Assembly: GCA_900322135.1 (NCBI GenBank)
Contig: ONYP01000036.1
Location: 1 to 34,224, forward strand
Direction: 5' to 3'
Source: an uncultured Prevotellaceae bacterium
GTDB taxonomy: Bacteria; Bacteroidota; Bacteroidia; Bacteroidales; Muribaculaceae
DNA: 34,224 nucleotides
The notes beneath the pieces are model-generated. The model did no database searches. It was not told the origin of the DNA and worked only from the letters and a program-made list of their open reading frames with translations. This document shows, piece by piece, positions 1 to 8,067 of the stretch. Made by a program: the position numbers and the translations under genes. Position 1 is the stretch's first letter. Every line of letters starts with the position of its first letter.

Positions 1-58
1 CCCTTGATTCACATCTTAACGACCACCCATTTGAGCCAAACGGGAGAAGGATGTCTCA

Positions 59-1129
59 TCAACGGCCGACGATGTATTTGCGGAACGGCAGCATGCGCAA
101 CACTATTGTCAGCAAGAGGCACACAATGAATGCCAGCAGGGCGCTCACCAGGCAGTCCACGACGATGGGGGCGGTGCCGAGCCACGACTTCGTCATGGGC
201 CACACCACCTGCCGCAGGACAATCATCTGGGACAGGTAGATGCCGAAGGTGCAACGGCTCAGCAACGGCCACCAGGTGGCGGCTGCAGGATGGGCCTTGG
301 CATCATATTGTTTGGGCGCGAAATGCTGCACCACGACAAAAATCAAGGTCGCCATCGCGATGTTGTTGACGCTGATGTCGTTGGTGATGGTGTCGATGTG
401 CTGTTGCCAGGTGATGCCGAACCGGCCCTGCACCAGGAACTCGAACAGCGGCATTACCACGATGCCGAAAAGCAGCAGCAACGCCCACTTCCAGCCATGA
501 CGGCGGGTGAACACGGGCAGGCCGTACTGATGCAGGTAGTAGCCCAGCAACACATAGCCGTAATAGTTGGCAAAGGCGCCAAACATGTTGTGGCTGTACT
601 GCGAGGCTTCCATGAAGATGCCGTGCTGATAAGGAATGAACGACGAGAGCACCCATAGCGCGAGCACAATCTCGACACCGCGCTTGCCGATAGCGTCGAT
701 GCACTTGCTCACCAGCGGCAGGGTCACATAGATGACCAGCAACACATAGACATACCACAGCAGCCCCTCGACGGGGTGGAAAAGGATGGATGTCAGTAGC
801 CGCGGCGTGAAATTATGGAGCAGGAAAGCGTGTTCGAGCAGATAGACGACGGTCCACACCAACAGCGGGAACAGCACCACGCGCAGGCGCCGCCTGAGGA
901 AGCGCTTGCCAGGCATCGTCACGGGCAGCAACAGGGCACCCGTAATCATGAAGAACAGGTTGCAGTTCACCGCCACCAGCACGGTATAGACGGCATTAGC
1001 GATGGATGGCGTGTTGTAATAGGCCTCGTATTGGCGGATGGGGGTATGAATGAGGATGACCAGCAGACAAGCGATGACACGCAGGATGTCAAGGTAGGGA
1101 ATGCGTCGCTGTAGCCGGGAATCGTTCAT
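59..1129 (-). CDS. membrane acyltransferase, acyltransferase-3 (OatA/WecH-like) family
   Basis: This 356-residue polytopic membrane protein looks like a complete acyltransferase-3 family member. The family moves acetyl or similar acyl groups onto surface sugars or lipids at the inner membrane. The N-terminus has the usual arrangement: a short polar lead, then RIPYLDILRVIACLLVILIH, whose first-helix histidine is the residue conserved in the family. About ten hydrophobic segments follow, separated by short polar loops. The ATG start lies directly after a run of heptamer repeats that also forms the end of ispF, leaving only about 31 bases between the two genes, so co-transcription with ispF is likely. 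No adjacent glycan cluster is visible, so the acceptor cannot be named. Family assignment is firm; substrate is unknown. Confidence 0.85.
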   Translation of the reverse strand: MNDSRLQRRIPYLDILRVIACLLVILIHTPIRQYEAYYNTPSIANAVYTVLVAVNCNLFFMITGALLLPVTMPGKRFLRRRLRVVLFPLLVWTVVYLLEHAFLLHNFTPRLLTSILFHPVEGLLWYVYVLLVIYVTLPLVSKCIDAIGKRGVEIVLALWVLSSFIPYQHGIFMEASQYSHNMFGAFANYYGYVLLGYYLHQYGLPVFTRRHGWKWALLLLFGIVVMPLFEFLVQGRFGITWQQHIDTITNDISVNNIAMATLIFVVVQHFAPKQYDAKAHPAAATWWPLLSRCTFGIYLSQMIVLRQVVWPMTKSWLGTAPIVVDCLVSALLAFIVCLLLTIVLRMLPFRKYIVGR

Positions 1130-1130
1130 G

Positions 1131-1165
1131 AGTTAGGAGTTAGGAGTGAGAAGTTAGGAGTTAGG
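1131..1165. repeat. tandem heptamer repeat AGTTAGG x5
   Basis: Five consecutive 7-base units fill the ispF-acyltransferase gap. Four are AGTTAGG and the middle one is AGTGAGA. The ispF stop codon (TAA on the minus strand, 1161-1163) lies inside the array. A related degenerate array sits at 21774-21801. Confidence 0.85.
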
Positions 1166-1637
1166 AGGTTTCAATCAGGGCCACGGCATAGGCAGCAATG
1201 CCCTCTCCACGGCCAGTATAGCCCAAGCGCTCGGTCGTGGTCGCCTTGATGGAGACCTGACCGGGGTCACAAGCCATGCACTCAGCCAGTTGCTGCTGCA
1301 TGGCGGGGATGTGCGGGTTGATTTTGGGTTGCTCGGCACAGATGGTGATGTCGCAGTTGCCCAGGCGGTAGCCGCGCTCGTCGAGCAGCGCAATCACATG
1401 CTTGAGCAGCAGGCGGCTGTCGATACCCTTGTAGCGCGGGTCGGTGTCAGGGAAATGGTAGCCGATGTCACGCAGGGCGGCAGCACCCAACAGGGCATCA
1501 CAGAGGGCATGGATGGCCACATCGGCATCGCTATGTCCCAGGAGCCCCTTTTCCCAGGGAATGTTCACTCCGCCCAGCCACAGTTCACGCCCCTCGACAA
1601 GGCGGTGAACATCAAAACCCATTCCTACACGCATCAT
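1161..1637 (-). CDS. ispF: 2-C-methyl-D-erythritol 2,4-cyclodiphosphate synthase
   Basis: IspF cyclises CDP-methylerythritol 2-phosphate to methylerythritol cyclodiphosphate, releasing CMP, in the cytosolic MEP pathway of isoprenoid synthesis. The protein has the normal length of about 158 residues. The zinc-binding FDVHR motif is near residue 8, GHSDADV follows near residue 35, and the nucleotide-binding ATTTERLGYTGRGEGIAA is near the C-terminus. Two adjacent ATG codons (1637 and 1634) could each serve as start; the reading frame begins MMRVGMGFDVHR. The stop codon falls in the heptamer array, so the last residues (ETS) may have been reshaped by repeat growth. Upstream is porV, separated by a hairpin that may end the porV message. 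Confidence 0.97.
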   Translation of the reverse strand: MMRVGMGFDVHRLVEGRELWLGGVNIPWEKGLLGHSDADVAIHALCDALLGAAALRDIGYHFPDTDPRYKGIDSRLLLKHVIALLDERGYRLGNCDITICAEQPKINPHIPAMQQQLAECMACDPGQVSIKATTTERLGYTGRGEGIAAYAVALIETS

Positions 1638-1663
1638 AATCCTAAATCCCTGTTATTATAAAA

Positions 1664-1732
1664 CTACGAATTACACCAATTCAACTCATAGCAGCCTCGG
1701 TGGGTGCTTTGTTTGATTCGCGTAATTCGCAG
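1664..1732 (-). terminator. imperfect long hairpin between porV and ispF, possible terminator
   Basis: Arms at 1664-1684 and 1713-1732 pair with about three mismatches and one bulge. The roughly 28-base loop contains a further short pairing (AGCA with TGCT). On the minus strand the hairpin is followed by TTTTAT, so it could terminate the porV message. Its AT-rich palindromic arms also look like a dispersed intergenic repeat. Confidence 0.5.
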
Positions 1733-1750
1733 TCGTTATTCTTTATTGTA

Positions 1751-2923
1751 CTAGTTGCGACCGAACAGGTCCTTGATGCCGTCCATGTCAAATGACAGGG
1801 TGAAGCGCAGCGTCTGGTCCAGCGGGCTGTTCTGTGCCGTGGCGATCATGTAACTGGCATCAATCTTGAGCACATTCAACGAGAAACCGGCACCCAAGCC
1901 GAAGTACTGACGGTTACCGGCATACTTGCTCTCGTAGTAGTAACCACCGCGCAGGAAGAACTGCTGGTTGTAGGCATACTCGGCACCCACCGAATAGGTG
2001 ATGCGTTTGGCGAAGTTGTCGCTGAAACTGTCGAAGATGCCCGAAATGGAGGACTTGTCTTTCCACTCCTGCAGGGCGTCGTCATAGGCCAGTGCATCCT
2101 CATAGTCGGCCAGACGAGGCTTAGCGGGCACCAGCATCTTGTTGGCATCAAGTGCCAGCGTCAGGTTATTGTAGTCGGCCAGCGGGAAGGTGAACGCCGT
2201 ACCAATCTTGAGGTTGGCGGGCAAGTAGGCAGGGTCATTACCCTTGTTGTAGGACACCTTAGAACCGATGTTGGACAAATTGAAACCCAACGACCACTGG
2301 CACTCGTTACGGCCGATGACAGGATAGGTCGTATAGTAGCCCGAGATGTCGGCGGCAAAGGCTGAAGCGCTCGAGGTCTGGTCGCCCGTATTCATGTCGC
2401 TGTAGCCCAGGTCACTGTAGATGTAGCGCAGGGCCACACCCATCGAGAACTTCTCACTCAACTTGCGGCTGTAGCCCAAATCGACCGACATCTCAAACGG
2501 GTTGATGGTCGACAACATGGCACCCTCGCCGTCGGTGGCCATCACCTCGCCCAGCGAGAAGTATCGCAGCGATGCACTCACAGCCTGGTTGTCGTTGCCG
2601 CCCACCTTGTAGTAACCCGAGAGGTTAGCCAGGTAGATGTCGTTGACAATCTTGCGCAACCACGGGGTGTAGGACAAAGAAACGCCAGCACGGCTGTAGG
2701 CAAAGGCATATTTCGACGGATTCCAGAACTGCGAGTTCACATCAGGCTCGGTGGCGGCACCCAGGTCACCCATCGAAGCGCCACGCGCATCGGGGGTGAT
2801 GCTCAACGAGGTCACACCCGTGGTGACGGGATTGAATTCCGTGTTCTTGATGTCGTCCTGCGACCAAGCGGTTAATGCAGTGGCCATCAAAGCGATGGCA
2901 AATATTGATTTTGTCAGTTTCAT
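1751..2923 (-). CDS. porV: type IX secretion system outer-membrane protein PorV (LptO)
   Basis: PorV is the outer-membrane beta-barrel shuttle that collects T9SS cargo at the translocon and brings it to the PorU attachment complex. The protein has 390 residues with a signal peptide of about 22 (basic start, hydrophobic core, ending TAWSQ). The mature part opens with the family's characteristic segment ITPDARGASMGDLGAAT, followed by NSQFWNPSKYAF. Alternating beta-strand sequence then runs to the C-terminus, as expected of a FadL-like barrel. In several Bacteroidota porV lies next to porU. Here the nearest PorU-like gene is about 10 kb away, with the amylase immediately upstream of porV. No clear TAnnTTTG promoter was seen in the 111-base gap, so readthrough from the amylase gene is possible. 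Confidence 0.95.
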   Translation of the reverse strand: MKLTKSIFAIALMATALTAWSQDDIKNTEFNPVTTGVTSLSITPDARGASMGDLGAATEPDVNSQFWNPSKYAFAYSRAGVSLSYTPWLRKIVNDIYLANLSGYYKVGGNDNQAVSASLRYFSLGEVMATDGEGAMLSTINPFEMSVDLGYSRKLSEKFSMGVALRYIYSDLGYSDMNTGDQTSSASAFAADISGYYTTYPVIGRNECQWSLGFNLSNIGSKVSYNKGNDPAYLPANLKIGTAFTFPLADYNNLTLALDANKMLVPAKPRLADYEDALAYDDALQEWKDKSSISGIFDSFSDNFAKRITYSVGAEYAYNQQFFLRGGYYYESKYAGNRQYFGLGAGFSLNVLKIDASYMIATAQNSPLDQTLRFTLSFDMDGIKDLFGRN

Positions 2924-3034
2924 TTCTAATCAGAAAAAATTACTATTGTCTTTTTACTAATTAACTCAGAAAACGCCCTTTTATTGTATCAAAACAGGAA
3001 TAAAGCGCCAATCGACTCCTCGGCCCATAACTTG

Positions 3035-5122
3035 TCATGCGGCACCCAGGACGATGGCAATCAGCGCCGTCACATCGTTGATGTCGATGAATCCGTCATC
3101 GACCACATCAGCCGCCTCAATATCGAACGGAGTCTCGGGATGGCCCAGCACATAGGCAATCAGTGCCGTCACATCATTGATGTCGACCTCGCTGTCACAG
3201 TTCACATCACCGGGCTGGACCGTTATGTCCAGATAAGGCAGATAGGTCGCTGTGACATCAGCCACCTGATATTTGTTGGTCTGGGTGGTCACCTCAAAGA
3301 AGGAGGTCGTCCTCACACCGGTCACATCCACCGTCTGGTGGCTGCTGGCGGTGCTGCCGCCCTGGTTGAACACGAAGTTCACGGTGTACTGGCTGCCGGT
3401 GATGGAGAAGGTCTTGTAGTAGAACTTCTGACCGCCCACCATGCGCGTGTCGGTGATGACCTCGCCCGGCCAGTTGCCGCACAGTTGCTGGCTGTTGCTG
3501 TCCCAGCAGTAGTAGGTCACCCGGGGCCAGTTGTTGGGTGCGACAGTCGGATCCTCGAGGAAGACGGTGATTTCATAGGCGTCATAGTCCTCGTTCACCA
3601 CCGTGTAGTTGCGCGTGATGACACCGCGCACCGTGCCGCCCACCAGCAGGCCAGCCTTCATCGTGCAGCAGCGGCGCACAGGCACCGATGTGCCGCTGGC
3701 CACCACTGTGCCATTGGAGGCCGTGGGTTCACTGCCGTCGAGGGTATAGACAATCTGGGCGCCCGAGGTGGCGCTCACTGCGGTGAGCGTGACATTGAAC
3801 GGATTGTCATGCTTGCCGCTGGGCACACTGGCCCAAGCGGTCTCGGTGCCGGTACTCAGGGCCAGTCGGTAGTTGGTGCCGCTGAGCACGACCACATAGC
3901 CCGTCGGTATCGTGTAGTTGGTGCCGCCCATCGCCACAAGCAGATTGCCGCGGGTGCCCGTGGTGCGCTGCACATAGTAGTTGTTGGACAAACTGTAAGC
4001 CTGCTGCGCCGTTGTACTCGTGTTGGTGATACCCGCCAACTGGCGCGCATATATCATCTGCTTGATGCTCTCCTTGTACTGCAACCAGTGCTTGAGGAAG
4101 ACGCACGGCGTGCCGGGCATGGCCAGCATATAAGCGTTGGCAGCCTCGACATACTGGTTGAGGGGGTCCTGGGGCGCGCTGGCGCTGCGGTACTCGGTAT
4201 CGTGGTTCTCGACAAAGGTCACCGCATAGCGGCGGTAGGTGGCATCCATGTTCAGGCCCTTGCCCGCACCCGACAGGGTGGTCCATGTTGCATTGTTGAC
4301 CGCGTCGCGCACGGTGTAGCGGAAGGGGAAGTCAAACGCCGCGCTCTGCACCACGCCGTTGACCTTGGTACCATCAATCCATGCCTTCACAGCACTCACA
4401 TTGCCATCCCAGTACTCGCCCACCGAATAGGTCGGCTGGGCATAGGTGTTGTACATGCCCGTGTACTGCGCGGAGTAACCCCTGGTCATATCGTAGCGGA
4501 AGCCCGCATAACCCAGGTCGTCGAGCAGCATCTTGACATAGGCCTTGACACAATTCTGCACATTGGTGCTCTTGTGGTCCAGGTCGCGCAAACCGCTCCA
4601 TCCCTCGCCAGTGTCGTTGTTGGCACTCAGCGAGTAGCTGTGGCTGGTGGCCCAGGTGAGCGTTTCGCCATTGTCGTCATCCTTGCAGATGTCGGTCGAC
4701 CTGAGTTGATAGGTCACGCCGTTGTAGGTTTCGGCGGGAAAATCGACCCAGTTAGAGACATTGCGGCGATGGTTCAACACCACATCGGCAATGGTGCCGA
4801 TACCCTTGTTCCTGAAGGTGTTGATCATCGACTTCAACTGGGTCTTGTTGCCGAAAGAACTGTTATAGTTGCTGAACCAGTACAGAGCATCGTAGCCCAT
4901 CGATGTACCGCCGCAATAACCGCTCTGCGGCACCCACACCAGGCTGAAGAATTCGGCCAGTTCATCGGCCTGCGACTCCAGCACAGTCCACTTTGAGTCG
5001 TTATAGGAGTCCCAGTAGAAACCCTGCAGCATCACGCCGCCATAACTTGACGGCCAACCCTGTGCCAGAAGCGCCGTGGGCAGCAACATCAGCATCATCA
5101 CGATGGTATAAATCCATTTCAT
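3035..5122 (-). CDS. secreted GH13 alpha-amylase with CBM26-like and C-terminal dockerin modules
   Basis: A 695-residue exported starch-degrading enzyme. Order: signal peptide (1 to about 20); GH13 catalytic barrel (about 28-430); a chitobiase-C-like beta domain with the hallmark YTLDGSEPT (about 438-508); a CBM26-like starch-binding module (about 515-625) with NWPRVTYYCW and GNWPGE; and a dockerin-like module (638-695). All GH13 signature regions are intact: DVVLNH near 113-118, GFRYD with nucleophile D211, VGEYW with acid/base E236, and ENHD with D308. The start QGFYWDSYN resembles the plant/archaeal-type alpha-amylase subfamilies. The dockerin has two EF-hand-like DxxDINDVTALI segments. 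No T9SS C-terminal domain is seen, so the route across the outer membrane is unclear. A consensus promoter lies directly upstream. Confidence 0.93.
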   Translation of the reverse strand: MKWIYTIVMMLMLLPTALLAQGWPSSYGGVMLQGFYWDSYNDSKWTVLESQADELAEFFSLVWVPQSGYCGGTSMGYDALYWFSNYNSSFGNKTQLKSMINTFRNKGIGTIADVVLNHRRNVSNWVDFPAETYNGVTYQLRSTDICKDDDNGETLTWATSHSYSLSANNDTGEGWSGLRDLDHKSTNVQNCVKAYVKMLLDDLGYAGFRYDMTRGYSAQYTGMYNTYAQPTYSVGEYWDGNVSAVKAWIDGTKVNGVVQSAAFDFPFRYTVRDAVNNATWTTLSGAGKGLNMDATYRRYAVTFVENHDTEYRSASAPQDPLNQYVEAANAYMLAMPGTPCVFLKHWLQYKESIKQMIYARQLAGITNTSTTAQQAYSLSNNYYVQRTTGTRGNLLVAMGGTNYTIPTGYVVVLSGTNYRLALSTGTETAWASVPSGKHDNPFNVTLTAVSATSGAQIVYTLDGSEPTASNGTVVASGTSVPVRRCCTMKAGLLVGGTVRGVITRNYTVVNEDYDAYEITVFLEDPTVAPNNWPRVTYYCWDSNSQQLCGNWPGEVITDTRMVGGQKFYYKTFSITGSQYTVNFVFNQGGSTASSHQTVDVTGVRTTSFFEVTTQTNKYQVADVTATYLPYLDITVQPGDVNCDSEVDINDVTALIAYVLGHPETPFDIEAADVVDDGFIDINDVTALIAIVLGAA

Positions 5123-5154
5123 CCTATTTCGTTGATTATTGGTTAATAACGGTG

Positions 5155-5185
5155 CAAAAATACAATTTTATCTGTCATGAGCAAA
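5155..5185 (-). promoter_or_regulatory. Bacteroidota-type promoter of the amylase gene
   Basis: On the minus strand a -33 TTTG (5182-5185) is followed by a 19-base spacer and a -7 TATTTTTG (5155-5162), matching the Bacteroidota TTTG-N19-21-TAnnTTTG pattern. The predicted RNA start is about 25 bases before the amylase ATG. Confidence 0.8.
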
Positions 5186-5202
5186 ATTGCCACGAGAAAA
5201 AC

Positions 5203-5243
5203 CGGCCCCGGCAACATGGTGTCGTTACCGGGGCCGTTTTATT
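5203..5243. terminator. strong hairpin terminator after the Bax-inhibitor-1 gene
   Basis: Arms 5203-5215 and 5224-5236 form a 13-pair GC-rich stem (core CGGCCCCGG/CCGGGGCCG, with one G-T pair in its upper part) and an 8-base loop. On the minus strand it is followed by GGTTTTTC, so it fits the 3' end of the gene at 5264-5998. A T-run on the plus strand side (5237-5240) would let it work both ways. Confidence 0.85.
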
Positions 5244-5263
5244 CACTTATGTCCTGCGGGCCA

Positions 5264-5998
5264 TCAACTGCGGCGACCGAAGAAGCGCAGCAGGTACAGG
5301 AACAGGTTGATGAAGTCGAGATAGAGCGACAAGGCTCCCATCGTGGCGACCTTGTTCACCATCGTGGAGTCGCTTGCCTCACACATGCGCTTGATGGACT
5401 GGGTGTCCCATGCGGTGAGGCCAATAAAGATGAGCACACCGGCACCACTGATGAGCATTTCAAGCATCGAGTTATGCATGAACAGATTGACAATGGTGCA
5501 CAAAATCAAGCCAATCAGGGCCATGAACAGGATTGACCCCATCTTGGAAAGATCCTGACGGGTCACATAGCCAAAGATGGTCATCGCGCCAAATGTGCCC
5601 GCCGTGATAGCGAATGTCAACGCAATGGACACATCAGTGTAGATAAAGAAGATGGGCGCCAAGGTGATACCGTTCAATGCACTGTAGGCATAGAATGCGA
5701 TGGTGGCTGCCGTCGAGCTCATCTTGTCGATGCGGGCGCTCAGATAAAGCACCAGGCCCAACTCGGCAAAAATCAGTCCGTAAAAGATGAAACTCGATGC
5801 GAATATCATATCGACCAGTGCCTGGCTCGATACCACCAGGAAGGAGACGAGGGCCGTCACTAGCAGACCCACGGTCATCTTGCCATACACACGACGCATC
5901 ACGCTGGCGATGTAGCGCTTCAGCGTAGCTTCATTCTCGGCCTGAACGGCGGTCTGGTAGCCGTAGCCGTTCTCGTAGTTGTTATTCCAGTTTTCCAT
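5264..5998 (-). CDS. Bax inhibitor-1/YccA family membrane protein
   Basis: This 244-residue integral membrane protein has a cytosolic N-terminal tail of about 40 residues and then seven hydrophobic segments, as in the BI-1/TMBIM/YccA family. Bacterial members include a pH-dependent calcium leak channel (YetJ) and the FtsH-interacting YccA; which role applies here cannot be read from sequence. Family features include GLLVTALVSFLV in helix 1, FGAMTIFGYVTRQDLSKMG in the middle loop and LTAWDTQSIKRM near the C-terminus, with an aspartate in the position of the family's pore aspartates. The gene lies 66 bases downstream of argS on the same strand and ends at a strong terminator, so it may be the last gene of an argS transcript. 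Confidence 0.92.
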   Translation of the reverse strand: MENWNNNYENGYGYQTAVQAENEATLKRYIASVMRRVYGKMTVGLLVTALVSFLVVSSQALVDMIFASSFIFYGLIFAELGLVLYLSARIDKMSSTAATIAFYAYSALNGITLAPIFFIYTDVSIALTFAITAGTFGAMTIFGYVTRQDLSKMGSILFMALIGLILCTIVNLFMHNSMLEMLISGAGVLIFIGLTAWDTQSIKRMCEASDSTMVNKVATMGALSLYLDFINLFLYLLRFFGRRS

Positions 5999-6064
5999 AT
6001 CTCTTATTTCATTTTGTTGGTTTCCGGTCTTTAGTTTCTTGTTGCAAATTCCGTGCCAAAACCA

Positions 6065-7829
6065 TTACATGCGGTTAGGCATCTCGATACCCAGCAGCGA
6101 CATGCCGCGCTTGATGACATCGGCAACAGTCTCGCTCAGCAACTGGCGGAAGCAGCGCACGGCCTCGTCCTGCTCCTTGAGGATGCTGCAGTCGTGGTAG
6201 AACTGGTTGTACTCCTTGGCCAGGTCATACACATAGTTGGCGATGAGCGCGGGGCTGTAGTTCTTGCCGGCATCGGCGACAACGATGGTGAAGTCGGCCA
6301 ACTTCTGGATGAGCGAGGTCTCCTTCTCGTTGGGAGCCACCTTGCTGATATCCATAGCCTTATAGTCCTCGCAGCACTTGCGCAGCACCGACTGGATGCG
6401 GGCATAGGTGTACTGGATGAAGGGACCCGTGTTGCCATTGAAGTCAATCGACTCACTCGGGTCAAAGAGCATGGTCTTTCTGGGGTCCACCTTGAGGATG
6501 AAATACTTCAAGGCACCCAGGCCAATCATGCGCAGCACATCGTCACGCTCGTCCTCGGGCACACCCTGCAGGCGTCCGGGCTCGTTGGCCATGTCGGTAG
6601 CGGTGGCAATCATCTCGTCCATGAGCTCGTCGGCATCGACGACAGTACCCTCGCGGGACTTCATCTTGCCATTGGGCAGTTCCACCATACCGTAGGAGAA
6701 GTGCACCAGGTCCTTGCCCCACTTGAAGCCCAACTTGTCGAGCAACAGCGAGAGCACCTGGAAATGGTAGTTCTGCTCATTGCCCACCACATAGATCATG
6801 CGGTCGATGGGATAATCCTTGTAGCGCAACTGGGCGGTACCGATGTCCTGGGTCATGTAGACCGAGGTGCCGTCGCTGCGCAGCAACAACTTGTGGTCCA
6901 GGCCGTCAGGGGTCAAGTCAGCCCACACGCTCTGGTCCTCCTTGCGGTAGAACAAGCCCTTTTCGAGACCCTCGAGTACGGTGTCGCGACCCACCAGATA
7001 GGTGTCGCTCTCGTAGTAAATCTTGTCGAACGAGACGCCCATGCGGCGATAGGTCTCGTCAAAGCCGGCATACACCCAACTGTTCATCTTCTCCCACAGG
7101 GCGCGCACCTCGGGGTCACCAGCCTCCCAGCGGCGCAGCATGTCGTGTGCCTCCTGGATGAGGGGAGCCTGCTTCTCGGCCTCCTCGGGGCTCATACCCT
7201 GCTCGACCAATTCCTTGATTTCGGCCTTGTAGTGCTTGTCAAAAGCCACATAGAAGTCGCCAATCAGGTGGTCACCCTTCTTGCCGGTCGACTCGGGCGT
7301 AGCGCCGTTGCCCCACTTGAGCCAAGCGAGCATCGACTTGCAGATGTGGATGCCACGGTCGTTGACGATATTGGTCTTGACCACCTTGTAGCCGTTGGCC
7401 TCCATAATTTTGGACAGGCTGTAGCCCAGCAGGTTGTTGCGCACATGTCCCAGGTGTAGGGGCTTGTTGGTGTTGGGCGATGAGTATTCAATCATCACCA
7501 ACTGGCTGTCGGGGGTGGTGGCCTTGAAGCCGTAGTCGGGTGTCTCGGCAACATGCTTCAACACACCCGTCCAGAACGACGGCTTGATGGTAATGTTCAG
7601 GAAGCCCTTGATGACATTGAACTTCTCAACAGCCTCGCAGTGAGCCAACATGTGCTCGCCAATCTCCTGAGCCGTCACATCGGGCGCCTTGTGCGACGCC
7701 TTCAGGAACGGGAATACCACAATCGTCTCGTTGCCCTCAAATTCCTTCTTGGTCGTCTGGGGAACAATCTTCTCGGCGGGGAATTACCGCCTGTGCGGTA
7801 GCCTGTGCAAGTATGTTATCAATCGACAT
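6065..7829 (-). CDS. argS: arginyl-tRNA synthetase, frameshifted near the 5' end
   Basis: Class I arginyl-tRNA synthetase, charging tRNA-Arg with arginine. The main frame (7720 down to 6065) covers almost the whole protein, including the HIGH-type SSPNTNKPLHLGHVRNN, the KMSKS-equivalent GKMKSREGTVV and the C-terminal anticodon-binding helices ending LSLLGIEMPNRM. The true start is probably the ATG at 7829, giving MSIDNILAQATAQAV, but that frame runs into a stop after about 27 codons. The conserved stretch AEKIVPQTTKKEFEGNETIV continues one frame over from about 7776. Homologues as I remember them have about seven more residues at this point, so a deletion of about 20 bases fits as well as a one-base insertion. 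An in-frame GTG at 7720 exists but would cut off much of the N-terminal domain. For an essential single-copy gene a sequencing or assembly fault is the first suspect. Confidence 0.9.
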
Positions 7830-7857
7830 AATCTATCGTAGTTTTATAATTGAACTG

Positions 7858-7865
7858 CAAAATTA
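7858..7865 (-). promoter_or_regulatory. -7 element of the argS promoter
   Basis: The minus strand reads TAATTTTG, a match to TAnnTTTG, 28 bases before the ATG at 7829. No good -33 TTTG was found at the usual spacing. Its position supports 7829, not 7720, as the intended argS start. Confidence 0.6.
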
Positions 7866-7871
7866 CGAAAA

Positions 7872-7909
7872 AGTTTTCAAGTTGCCAGTTTTCAGCCGCC
7901 AGTTTTTAG
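7872..7909. repeat. short imperfect tandem repeat, about 15-base unit, upstream of argS
   Basis: Two and a half units of the type AGTTTTCAxxxxGCC follow each other (AGTTTTCAAGTTGCC, AGTTTTCAGCCGCC, AGTTTTTAG). They lie just upstream of the argS -7 element, in the place of its -33 region. Confidence 0.6.
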
Positions 7910-7975
7910 ATACAGGCGCTATATTAAAGAGAGTGCAGGAGGGTGTATCATAATCCAACTGCTAGAAATATAACC

Positions 7976-8061
7976 GCCCGAGGGCATAAAACAGGCGATG
8001 CCGAAGTCGGCACCCCGGGTGACCCGTGACGCTGCAACAGCGCCCAAGCCCGAAGCACGGG
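7976..8061. other. cluster of five short hairpins downstream of the AddA-like gene
   Basis: Five small GC-rich palindromes follow each other in 86 bases: GCCCGAGGGC (7976-7985), TGCCGAAGTCGGCA (7999-8012), CGGGTGACCCG (8016-8026), CGCTGCAACAGCG (8030-8042) and CCCGAAGCACGGG (8049-8061). They begin seven bases after the AddA-like stop codon on the minus strand. The block may act as a 3' end structure or be a dispersed palindromic repeat. No tRNA or known RNA fold was recognised. The rest of this gap (7910-7975) shows nothing clear. Confidence 0.6.
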
Positions 8062-8067
8062 AAGGGC

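Noticed and set aside
3035..4996. Long plus-strand open frame (2984-4996) opposite the amylase gene
   Set aside because: It is a codon-bias shadow: it shows histidine/valine/alanine-rich low-information sequence with no domain, while the minus strand has an intact GH13 enzyme and promoter.
6053..7459. Long plus-strand open frame opposite argS
   Set aside because: Shadow frame of the synthetase; no start signal, no recognisable motif, and composition typical of antisense translation.
7976..8061. Possible tRNA or riboswitch in the GC-rich block between argS and the AddA-like gene
   Set aside because: No acceptor stem, T-loop GTTCRA sequence or anticodon arm of correct size could be found on either strand, and no known riboswitch core was recognised.
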